From Sthenelais limicola (taxonomy: Eukaryota; Annelida; Polychaeta; Phyllodocida; Sigalionidae): 64,000 nt of DNA. The DNA lies in contig OW804097.1 in assembly GCA_942159475.1 (NCBI GenBank), positions 3,935,685 to 3,999,684 of the forward strand. The letters run 5' to 3'. Below the pieces are notes generated by a model. It searched no databases and had not been told where the DNA came from. It was given only the letters and a program-made list of their open reading frames with translations. Of this stretch, positions 11,373 through 23,300 are shown one piece after another (the stretch's first letter is position 1; each line of letters starts with the position of its first letter). Both the position numbers and the translations under genes were made by a program.

Positions 11373-14300
11373 CTATAAATGAATAAGTGATAGCAAATAC
11401 CAATAAATTAAAATCAATAGTAAGGCCATTATTCGGTTAAAACTTCATTTAAGGCAAACCAGATAAGATATCTACACCAAGTAGGAAATATATGTTATGT
11501 AACCAATAGTAGGTATATTTTTCTTTTGTTATTATTCAGCATATTCATACGTCAGGACCCGCCCCCCACTCAGGGGCCAAATGTGTACATATGTTTGTTC
11601 CAGCATTTGAAAAGTACCCCCATTCCGCAAATTTTCAAGGCATTTTAACCCCACTTTTTTCGGCAAGAGGCGGACAATTTTATGCCAAAAGGAAACCCTT
11701 TTTATGATTTCGAGGAGTCTTGAAGGAATATCTCTGGTAAAGTTGACTTGACGCAGATTTTCTGCCATGGATAGTATGCTGTTCTGTGCCACAAATTTAG
11801 TCAAATAATTCTCTGGCATTAAAACACCCCCTTTTTCAGCATTTTGTGATTTCAGTTGCAAAATTCATATCTTTTTTCCGATTTTGTAATATGCAGATAT
11901 GTGTGAAAAATGAGTTTTTTCTCTGTGAAATTGGGAACACATTTGACACTGGAGTGAATATAACTGCATACAGAAGTCAGCCACTGCACAGGTGTTATCT
12001 ATAAACAAGTGACAGTCGCCCAAATGGTTTGTATAAGATGACAATACTTACTTGGGCATGTATCTGGGATTTTGTTTGTCTATCAATGACATGGTTTGCA
12101 AAAAGTCTTGCTACCAGTGTTGGTCTGTATTTTAGGTTTTCCAAAATCAGCCGAGTATGATGAATCAAGAAACACTCAATATTCAAATCGCTCAACAATT
12201 TGAAGTCTTTCACCGAGTCATCTTTAAGTATTTCCTCAGCATTTCGGTCTGGAGCCCTAGGGAGAAATATTCATGAAATGAAGCGATTTCAACTATTTAC
12301 ATCTATTGGGAAAAAGAGGAATGTAATGCTATAATGTGAATTCTCTTTCTATTGTGTTTAATATGAATTAATGTGTTTATTAATGTGAATTAATTTGTAA
12401 TTATTTACACCTGATCCTCAGCTTGCGGTTTTTGAACTTTTGTTTTAACAAATCCAGTTTGACAGATGAATCAAAGGTTACCTTTGTTGGTTACCACCAC
12501 TCTGACGGCGCCTGGTTGATCCTGAAATATATTCATATAACTTAGTTCAGAGCTGATTCTGGAGCTTCCTACTCCCAACAGGATAGGACATGAGTCATTC
12601 ATAAATATATGTTTCAAAATATGACGTTTTCTACATCTATTAAATTTAACAAAACATGTGATGTACAGTTTACAAAAACATGTGATAGCCTATGGCAAAA
12701 ACCATACTATTATTTCCAGTGATTGATAATATAAAGATTATCAATAAATAGAAACTGTAAAACTATTGAGGATCTTTCTGGAAATTTCGTTGACTTGACT
12801 TCAGGCAAAGAATTGATTAAATTCATCAATTGATATGATTACATAGGCCTATTTCACCCAACATCAAGGTATAGGGAATACCTCTAGACTGATTTTACCA
12901 TATTGTTTTGTTAATTATGCTTCGCATCTCCGTCGCTAGACGGTAGCACCAAGGATACGTCATGCGTATCGATGACATCACTTTTAGTCGCCCTTTCGAG
13001 CATGCCATCATGCAAGCCGCGGTCGTAGCGAGATTGGATAGAAATATCTGTGTTAACTTTTTCCTTGTTGGAAAATTTTTTCACATTCGGGGCCGAGCAC
13101 CCGATAGACTCTCGTGGGAGACTGGTTCCCCGCTCTGTTGAGTAGTTTGCTAGAAAAATCGAATTTCTAACAGACACCGGTGTAATCCAACATGGCGGAT
13201 TCTCCGGATGAGTCAGGAGATGGACGTTCGACGTCATCTCGACTCTCGTGACTTATCTACTCTCAGATAACTTGGAAGGTTCACTGAAGGAGAGCGAGCA
13301 TGTCGCAAGACTGGCCAAACGCATGGAAGACATGAAAAAGTCTACATGGGAGAAGAAGGGGAAATCCCAGAACTCCAAAAACCAGCAAGGCAAGTCCTTC
13401 AAAAAAGGCAAGGGAAAAAACTTCTCCAAAGGAAAGAAATATTCCAAGGGAGGTGACAAGTCCAACCAAAAGTCGGATTTTCCCAAGGGGGGAGCCAACT
13501 CGAAAGAGTAACTCCCGAGGCAGGTAGGTCAGTACATTTCTCACCGATCAGTGAAGATCCATGAAGACAAAGTTAAATCCACTAAGACCAGTGCTGATAC
13601 TGATGATAGTGGTAGTAGACAATCTGAAGATTCGTCGTCGAGCAAAGCCAAAAGCTCTCAAAGCCATTCCCACAGCTCGTCCAAGGACAGACGTCATGAC
13701 GGTTCGAGTAGAGGTCACAGCAGCAGCCACGGCAGCCATTCAAGCCATTCAAGGTCCAAGTCGTCTGATCCCAGCCGAGATAACCAGAAAAGGGATGAGG
13801 TGCAAGACCAAGTCCTGAAAACTTTGGCAGTGATTAATGATCAACTGGGGAAAGTCAATAAATGACTGGACTCAGTGGAATCGGATTTGAACCCATTTCA
13901 CGGAAAAGAATCCATGAGGTGAGCTCTGACAGCTCGGATGATAGTTCTTGGTTGGATGAGGACTGTCCCGATGATTCCTTCCATGATGGGGTGAGTGAAT
14001 ACAGTGATTTTCCTCAAGCTAAGAAGGCTAAAACTGATTTCTCCTTCACCGCACCCGGGCCCTAGCCGGAGCTTCGGCGAAGTCTGTGTGGGAAAACTTG
14101 GCTGACGACATCGAAGAGGATGACAAAGTAGGTGACCCCGTGCACGAGCACATTAAAACATTCTTTGACAGGCGTATGAAAACCACATTGTCGACTGATG
14201 GACTGAAAAAGTCCATGGACAGATATTATAGGCCTAAAAATCTGGATTACCTAACCCCTACCTCTCTAAATGTCAAAATCAGAGATGCTCTCCCGAAGGA

Positions 14301-17300
14301 AGCATGTGAGAACAATGACAAACTGAAGCGCAATGAACTTTTGTTTATGAAAATTGTGGGGGTGGTTCTATGTGCGGCTCAGAAACTGAAAGAGCACAAA
14401 AAGGAGGTAGATTGGATTATCAGGCCGATGGAAGACATAGCCAATGCAGTGGCGATGGCCTCGTATTTTATCAGATTCAAACTTGTAAAAGACAGGCATG
14501 AGGCAATAAGATCGTTTCTTCCACAAGAGTATAAGAATCTTGCCAACGACTCAAATCCACCTGGAGTGACTTATCTACTCTCAGATAACTTGGAAGGTTC
14601 ACTGAAGGAGAGCGAGCATGTCGCAAGACTGGCCAAACGCATGGAAGACATGAAAAAGTCTACATGGGAGAAGAAGGGGAAATCCCAGAACTCCAAAAAC
14701 CAGCAAGGCAAGTCCTTCAAAAAAGGCAAGGGAAAAAACTTCTCCAAAGGAAAGAAATATTCCAAGGGAGGTGACACGTCCGACCAAAAGTCGGATTTTC
14801 CCAAGGGGGGAGCCAACTCGAAAGAGTAACTCCCGAGGCAGGTAGGTCAGTACATTTCCCTACTTTTTCCACCTGTATTGGATCCCCCTGTAATGATAAA
14901 TTTATTCCGGGAAAGTTACAATTTCACTTAGACCCTTGGGAGTCTATCTGCTCCGATAAATGGGTCTTATCTCAAGTCAGAGGTGTAAAATTAGATTTCA
15001 TGGAAGAACCAGTTCATGTTTCTGTTCCGAGAGAATACAAAATGAATGAAGTTCAAAATGAAGCATTGCAAATTGAAGTAAATAAGCTGATCGAGAAGGG
15101 TGTAGTGTCAGAGATTAGAAAACAGGAAGCAAAATTCATTGCGAATGTTTTTCTTCGGCCAAAACCCGATGGACGATGGAGACTGATCATAGATCTCACA
15201 GTTCTGAATGGGTACATAAAGAAAGAACATTTCAAAATGGACAATTTGGAAACTGACGTTGATTTATTAGAACAGGGAGCTTTCATGGCTTCGCTAGATC
15301 TGAAAGAGGCTTACTATGCCTTAAACTTAGACCCTGAATTCAGGAATTATGTCACGTTTCAATGGAAGAAAAGAATCTATAGATTTAATGTAGTTCCATT
15401 CGGGCTTTCTCCTGCTCCCAGAATTTTCACGAAAATTCTAAAACCTGTTTTTGCCTCCCTTCATCGAAAGGGTATTCTGTGCTTTATTTACATTGATGAC
15501 ATTTTTGTTATAGGAAGCTCAGAAGATGAATGTGCAGACGGGATAACGGAGATCAAACAGGTAATGACCAATCTTGGCTTTACTATCAATCACGAAAAAT
15601 CCCCCAAAACCCCCTCTCAAGAACTAACCTTTTTAGGGTACACCCTAAACTCAACCCTCATGTCGGTCAGACCGACAGAGGAAAAAATTCAAAAATTGCG
15701 TACTGGAATAGACAATTTCAGAACAAAACCTATTTTGAAAATTAGGAATGTAGCAAATTGGTAGGCTTGATGGTCGACATGACCAAAGGTTTCGATTATG
15801 CACTAGCACATTACAAACAGGTCGAAATGGAAAAGATCATTGCTCTGAAAAGAGCAGGGGATCGGGGATTTGATGGTCACATGACGTTAACAAAAACTGG
15901 TTTTGAAAGACCTAAACTGGTGGTATGATAGAGTTCCTTCAGCGGTCAGGCTTATAAGGCCAAAGGCCCCAGATCGAACTCTTACCACTGATGCATCCTT
16001 ATTGGGATGGGGGGCTGTATTCGAAGGTCAGAGTACGGGACAAAGATGGGACTCAGAAATGAGTAAGAAACACATTAATGTTCTAGAAATGAAAGCAGTT
16101 CTTAATGGACTCAACAGCCGCCTTAGACAAGTAGAAAACACAAAGATTCTAGTTCTCTCAGATAACAGCACCACCGTGAGTTATATAAACAAAAGGGGGG
16201 CACCAGGTCCAGGGAATGTAATGATCTGGCCAGAGAAATCTGGTCTTGGGCAGAGTCCAGGTCTAACTGGCTCTTTGCCAGTCACATCCCGGGAGTAGAG
16301 AACGTAGAAGCGGACTACGCGAGTAGACACTTCACGGATAATACTGAGTGGGAACTCAAGCCAAAAATCTTTGATGAAATTTGTCGGGAATTTGGAAAAC
16401 CTGATATAGATTTGTTTGCCTCCCATTTGAATTTCAAAGTAGCTCAATTCACTAGTTGGAGGCCAGACCCTCTAGCAACGTTCGTAGATGCTTTTTCTGT
16501 AAATTGGTCATCTTTTGATCTTGGGTATTTATTTCCTCCTTTCAGTCTGATGGGGAAATGCCTGCAGAAAATTCAAGCGGAAGGAGCAAGAACGATCGTG
16601 GTCAGACCAGCATGGCCGAATCAAGTATGGTTTCCAAAGCTTGTGAAGATAAGCAAAGGTCGGTACAGGATAAAAATCAAGGGAACTTGATTCCTACGTT
16701 TAAAAAAAGCCAAGAAGAACAACTGGGCTCAACCGAACTGATAATAGCTATTTGTGGGAACAAAAAATAGCAACTCTAAATTTATCCGATTCAGCAAGAG
16801 AACTGTATATGGCCTCTTGGCGAGATAATACGAAGAAAGTGTACAATGTGTTTTTACGCAGATGGGACTCTTATTGCATTGAAAGAGGATTAGATCCTGC
16901 TAATTCTGATATCGTTACTGGTGTTGAATTTCTGGCGAATATGGTTGAGTTAGGTTATTCGTACAGTACCCTGGGGGTAGCGCGTTCGGCGTTGTCCTCC
17001 ATTTTTGAAAGTAATGGTGACATGACATTTGGACGAAATGAAATTGTTCGTAGAGTGTTAACAGGAGCGTTTAATAAAAGACCTCCCACATGCAGATATG
17101 TAGAAACTTGGGACAGTGATATTGTCGTAGAATTTCTCAAAGAGCTTTCTCCTGTCAAAGGGTTATCGTTAAAAGATTTGACGTTAAAATTTGTGGTGTT
17201 ATTCTTGTTGATTCATGCTCAAAGACTTCAAATGATACATTCGTTAGAAGCAAGAAATGTTTTTGTTAGAACAGAAAAAGAAAAGTAATTTTTCTAATTG

Positions 17301-20300
17301 ACAAAGTGTTGAAGACCTCTATACAGGGTAAACCATTTAAAGTCTTTACGAGTAAAACTTTCTTGGAAGACCCAAGGGTCTGTTTAGTGAAAACTACCAC
17401 AGAATACCTCAAACGCACTGAGGACCTGAGGGGTCGAGATAGAGATGGGAAATTAATAGGCCCTCTCTTAATAAGCTATGTTTCTACTAGCACCATCGCT
17501 AGATGGGTTAAAGACATTCTAAATCAAAGCGGTGTAGATGTCGAGGCTTTTAAAGCACATAGTGTAAGATCTGCTTCTGTATCGAAGTTGGACAATTTAG
17601 GGGTCCCAGTTCCGGACATCTTAAAACAAGGTTGCTGGTCTTCGGACAGCTCCTTTAGAAGGTTTTACAACAAACCAATAGTTTCTCAGGAAGACCTTTC
17701 TCACAAATTGTTAAAGGCAAAGACTTAATTGTTGTGTTATTCAGTGTTGAAACTGGATTTTATTGACATGAATTATTAGTGAATACTGTAACAAGGTACA
17801 GTGAGAACTCATTACGAAATGTTGATATTGTAATTGTTACACAAGTGTAATAAAAGTGGGTTTAGTACTTTTTCCCTTGAAAAAAGTTTCGTAACTCATT
17901 GTTATGATTATTGTTTTTTACGGTTCGGGTACCTAGACTTGAAAGTCTCCTTGGTGCTACCGTCTAACGACGAAGATGCAAAGCATAATCAAGAAATAAA
18001 CTAACCTTTGGGGAAGTTTATTTCGGGTTATGCATAGCATCGTAGTCGTTATAGACGGTAGTACAAAGGCCCGCCCGTCCCTACCCAGAATTAAAAATTC
18101 TCTTTGTACTACTCGCGAATTTAATTGCTAATTAGATTAGTGGGGATCTATACCGACAGTATTAGGTCCCCTCACCATGGCTGGAAAGTGTGACGTCATC
18201 GATACGCTGACGTATCTCCTTTGTACTACCGTCTATAACGACTACGATGCTATGCATAACCCAAAATAAACTTCACCAAAGGTTAGTTTATTTCTTGAAT
18301 AAGCACTAATTAAAGCTTATTAAATCGGCGATCCTACAATGTATGTAAAAGTATCCAGTACACATTGTGTACATACCATCTGTTTCACTGTCAGGAATGT
18401 CCTGAAAAAAATCACAAGTTTTATTATAATTTTCTGATTAAAAAAGACTAGATTAACTTATTGTTGCAAATTAATTTATGATCAATAAGACTTGTTGGAT
18501 GATAAGCTCTCCTGTCAATGTAGCATGACCTGGATGTCCTGTTAATGTTTCAATGTGAATATGATATTTTTTTTTGATTTTTAAATATGATATAACTTAA
18601 CAAATAATGAAGAAATGCACCTTGATCCATGTCTGATACTTGTCACTTTCAGGTTTTCTGTAGCACTTTTTGCACCTTACTAATTTTGCGTCACCCCGCA
18701 TCTCATCCACAGGCAACCAGAAGAAGTTTTGAATCTTGCATTTGCATCCCAATTTAAAAAATCTTGTGTAAACTTGAATGACATTTATCATTTCCAAAAT
18801 CTTCTTGATGCCATTTTCAATTCCATCCAGGATCTCTATGCGATGAGTGAGAAAGTCTCGCTCCTCAATGAATCTGACACCAACCGAAATGGCGGACATC
18901 CCTTCACATATGATTTCATGGACTTGTACCTGGTTTCCTTCCTTCACATCATAAGTAGCACCATTACAACTGATTTCCCCAATGGTACGCCAGTTTTTCT
19001 CTACCACAAGATATGACAGGAGTTTGCTTGTTAGACCAACTGGTATAAAGCAGGATCGTGGTTGGATATCTGCCTGAGACTGATCTCTAATGTAGGGAAT
19101 AAGATATATGGGTGGGATTCTGTTGTTATCCCATACTTCAGTCATCTTTGGCCTTGAGGATGGGATTAAGAAACGCTGACAGTCTTGCACTGCTGGTGTT
19201 GTGAATGGGTCTGATGAATGCTGGTAGTGTTGCATGACTGGTGTTGAGGATGGGTTTGATGAATGCTGGTAGTGTTGCATGACTGGTGTTGAGGATGGGT
19301 TTGATGAATGCTGGTAGTGTTGCATGACTGGTGTTGAGGATGGGTTTGATGAATGCTGGTAGTGTTGCATGACTGGTGTTGAGGATGGGTTTGATGAATG
19401 CTGGTAGTGTTGCATGACTGGTGTTGAGGATGGGTTTGATGAATGCTGGTAGTGTTGCATGACTGGTGTTGAGGATGGGTTTGATGAATGCTGGTAGTGT
19501 TGCATGACTGGTGTTGAGGATGGGTTTGATGAATGCTGGTAGTGTTGCATGACTGGTGTTGAGGATGGGTTTGATGAATGCTGGTAGTGTTGCATGACTG
19601 GTGTTGAGGATGGGTTTGATGAATGCTGGTAGTGTTGCATGACTGGTGTTGAGGATGGGTTTGATGAATGCTGGTAGTGTTGCATGACTGGTGTTGAGGA
19701 TGGGTTTGATGAATGCTGGTAGTGTTGCATGACTGGTGTTGAGGATGGGTTTGATGAATGCTGGTAGTGTTGCATTGCTGGTGTTGATAAATGCTGATAG
19801 TATTGCATTGGTGGTGTCGAGAATGGGTTTGATAAACACTGAGGTTGTTTTGTTGCTGCCATTGCGGATTTGTTCAAGCAATGCTGATGGCCTTTATTTT
19901 CCCAAGGAACAAGCAGGAAGTACCTTTGCAAGATGCTAATGATATGTTGTGTGTGAGGTTTCCACATACTGTCTGCCAAACAGTAGTGTAGAAAACCATT
20001 TGTTTGCAGATCATAGAGGTACTGGTCATGTGGTCCGTGATTACCACTTTGCAATACTTTACCACCGATAGCTTTACGTAATTGCATAACAAACCAGTCA
20101 GGTGAGGTAATAATCATATCTATATTATTGAAGAATATTAGTTCACGGTGTTTATGAAAGTACAGCAGTACATTCTTTAGAGATTCCTCTGTTTCTTCAT
20201 GAAAGCCTTCTTCAACAATCTTATTCATCGCACTATTCAAAGTATGGACTGGTTCCTGTTGCAGTAAATTGCGGATCCAAAACCACTTCACTGGTAATTC

Positions 20301-23300
20301 CTCTTCAAATAAATGAAGATCATGTTTGATGCAGTCCTTTATATTACCATAGTGATTGGGATTCTTGCTAGAATATCTTAGGTAATGCCCATTGACAATA
20401 GCACTATTATTGTCATGCTCAAATCTTCTGACAAAGTCCTTTACATCATTCATTCTCGTTGTAGCCAGCTTTATAAAGTAAAATGAGAGGATGCTAAATT
20501 AATATTAAATCATATTCATTATCTCTCAGAAAATTCATTCTTTATCAAATTAGAAATGAATTCAAACATTTGTTCAAACCTTATTAAATGGTTTATACAA
20601 CAGGGCTCCACCTGCTTATTGTGGTGAGTGAGTGAGACTGGTTGGTTTACACCCTTATCAACACATTGAAGTGCTATATCAAGGGCGGGAGAGCTGAGAG
20701 GGAGGCAGTTTATGATCGTACCAGGGAAATAGAGATAGAGAAGAAGGGAGAGAGAGACAAGAGAAAAAGAGAGAGAAAGGCACTTTAAGGTTTTACCCAG
20801 GACCATTGCTTATTGTGGCTAATATGTGGTCTGATTGTTATAATCATATATTGATTATTACTAAGTGTTTATTGTTAGCTTTATTCTTAATGAACCAAAG
20901 GTTGTTTCAACTGGTTCATCTTATTTTATGATGGCAACATTGGCACTGTTTATACATGGGCCCCATCTTTTATTACTAAAATAATGGGGTGAACCCCGCT
21001 AATTATTAAATGCAGCACAGGTTATAAACAACAGAATATGGTATTTAGTTGTACAAATATAATTATGATCAATTTGTTTCAGAAAATAAGGTACAAACCT
21101 TGTCACTTAATTTGTCTGCCTTAGTTCCGACTACAAGGACAAGAGGCAATTGATCTTGTTGCTTCCTTTCCGATCTTACAAGAATTGAATTCAAGAAAAA
21201 CTGGAGGAACTCTACAAAAAATTATGTAAACCGAGCATTTGAAATCATGTTTAAAATCATTTAAATCATCACAAAGATTAAATCCTTATTGACATTCTAT
21301 TCATACTACTTCTGTACAATCATCAGTACTTTGGTCATATAACAATATACAGCATATAACAAACAATTAATACATACAATATCTTTTGTGAAGTACTATT
21401 AAACTTCAACTCAGTCTTTAACAAAAAACAACAAAAACAGAATCGTTTTCAGCCATTTAGTTATTAAGAGTGTGTACCTTTTCCAGTTTTGGGATGAGTA
21501 CCCTGTGGCATATCATCATGAGCCATTTGTTCAACATCCTCATTTAAATCTTTTGACAGGTCTGTCACAAGTATGTACAGCGTGTTGCGGGTGATGAATA
21601 ACTGATGCACTGTGTAGAAGATCATCTGTAAACAAACAACATGCATGGTAGACTGACATCAATATAGATGTGTATTGGACCCTACGTTTGCTTAACATAA
21701 AAGTGAAAGTGATACCTAATACATAGGTGTGGTGATATTTGGGTGCAGCCCCGAGTTAGCTGGTTTATTTATTCTATGTTTACCACTAAGGATAACTCCT
21801 GAAATGTTAGCAAGGGAACCGACTAAATACTAGGTGCCAGGCTATTCACTGCACTGACTTAGGACCACCAATTTAGGGTTAGGGTTATTATGAATTAATC
21901 CCAAACTGGGAGAATTAGTAGGCTAACCCGGAAAATAACTGACAAATTCACCATTGAAAATCCATGCGAACTGGGGAATTTTGTTCCGGGTTAGCCGAGA
22001 ATTAGAAACCAAATCGGAAACTTCCTAAAATTCCCAAATTGTGCTTTTTAATATTTAGCTAATCTTCCCTTTCCACCATTTCTACTTAGACTTCATCAAT
22101 TCCTGAGTGGGGCATAGCTTTTGTTAATTCACCCCAAGCTGGCATCTAATTCTCTTGTTATGTAACATTACGTAACATTGTGTAACCTCATTATCTATCT
22201 AATTATCACCTATTAACTATATTATCTCATTATTAAAATCGCTAATTATACTTAGCTATCCAGTACTGTGCAAGTCTACTTATTCATGCTAAGCCATAGG
22301 TATTAGGTAAGGGCTCCGCCCCCTACTCTTTACCCACATCCTGTAGGAACATGTGTACAGATTCTAGTTCATTAAATCAGTTGCTTAGTTCTTCTCACGA
22401 AGACCACACGTTCGTTTGCTATTCTTCCATCATACCTTAACACTGGCGGACAACCCGCTCGATCTTGGACTTATAAAATCTCACATGAACAAGCGAGTTC
22501 TTTTCTGGAATATGGAGAGATTATTTGAACATTTAATCAGAATATAAGCAATGGAAGATGCTCCGAATTCGCCTGAGTTGGCATTGTTCGACAGACTAAA
22601 GAAATCAGTGGAACGATTGGCAGCCATTCCTCAAGCGATTGTGACGAGAAGACAATTGAGAGAAAATCGTGGTAAAATCCTGAACCAGCAGCCTAAACAA
22701 CTAGTTTTCGAAGAACATCCCTATGAAGTGCCTCAGGCTATGGAAGATGAGCAGGAAAGACAAGTAGAAGCAGGTCCACAGGCAATTCCGCTACCCCCTC
22801 CTCCAGCACGTGAACAGGTAGAAGTGCCAGAACAAGTTCAACAGGAAAGGGTAGTAAATAATCATTGGTTAGACGATATTATGAACAGAAATGTGCAGCA
22901 ACTAGCTGGGAATAATATTGGTCAGGAACAGCTGGTTGAAGAGAATCCAGTCGACGAGGAAAGAGTCGGCGACCAAGCGCTAGAGGAACATTTAGCGCCA
23001 AACCCCGACGACGCGGTGAATGATCCAGCGATAGATCACCAAGGTCAAGCTGTCGACGATGAGCAGCAGCCACAGGTTGGTTTATATGTTGAGAACAATA
23101 TCGTTGAAAACGTGATAAATGAAGGGGAAGTTCTGGAGGAAAATGTCCAGAATCAACGTGAAAGAGTGTTAACACCCCAAGCTGTCGCAGCACAGCCTCC
23201 TATAGTTAATCAGGGACCTTATTACCCATTTGAAACCCCAGGATTAAACGATAAGTTTGTGACACCTCTACAAACTCCAGCAAAACCAGTGGTTAATCAG

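Larger units (their letters stand above)
12913..17990 (+). mobile_element. DIRS-type tyrosine-recombinase retrotransposon, degenerate
   Basis: The element is bounded by inverted terminal repeats of about 42 bp (12914-12955 and 17948-17989; left end ATTATGCTTCGCATCTCCG). In + order it encodes a serine/lysine-rich gag-like region (13192-14829), reverse transcriptase (15000-15764), RNase H (15903-16447) and a tyrosine recombinase (16752-17728). It has no LTRs and no DDE integrase, and I saw no methyltransferase. Several frameshifts and stops split the frames, so it is inactive. It sits in an intron of the Roc-COR-CARD gene in the opposite orientation. Confidence 0.85.

Noticed and set aside
11532..11861. 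109-codon minus-strand frame between the two CARD exons
   Set aside because: Splice sites at 12052 and 11372 join the CARD halves across it, and it has no recognisable domain. Probably an intronic chance frame or an old repeat, though it cannot be excluded as a transposon fragment.
18597..18620. Ending the Roc-COR protein at the stop at 18597
   Set aside because: A GTGCAT donor at 18620 with phase 0 leads through a 25-bp exon to the CARD exons with consistent phases. The eight extra codons look like read-through intron.
19246..19785. Could the regular 45-bp array be a CRISPR array?
   Set aside because: The units are contiguous with no unique spacers, lie in a eukaryotic coding exon, and are simply a minisatellite.
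19138..19881. A second long minus-strand frame (247 codons, FIKPILNTSHATLPA repeats) over the minisatellite
   Set aside because: It is open only because the 45-bp unit is a multiple of three and free of stops in that frame. The other frame continues into clear COR sequence on both sides.
21876..21890. TTAGGG-like words as an interstitial telomere repeat
   Set aside because: Only two imperfect units (TTAGGGTTAGGG), too few to call.
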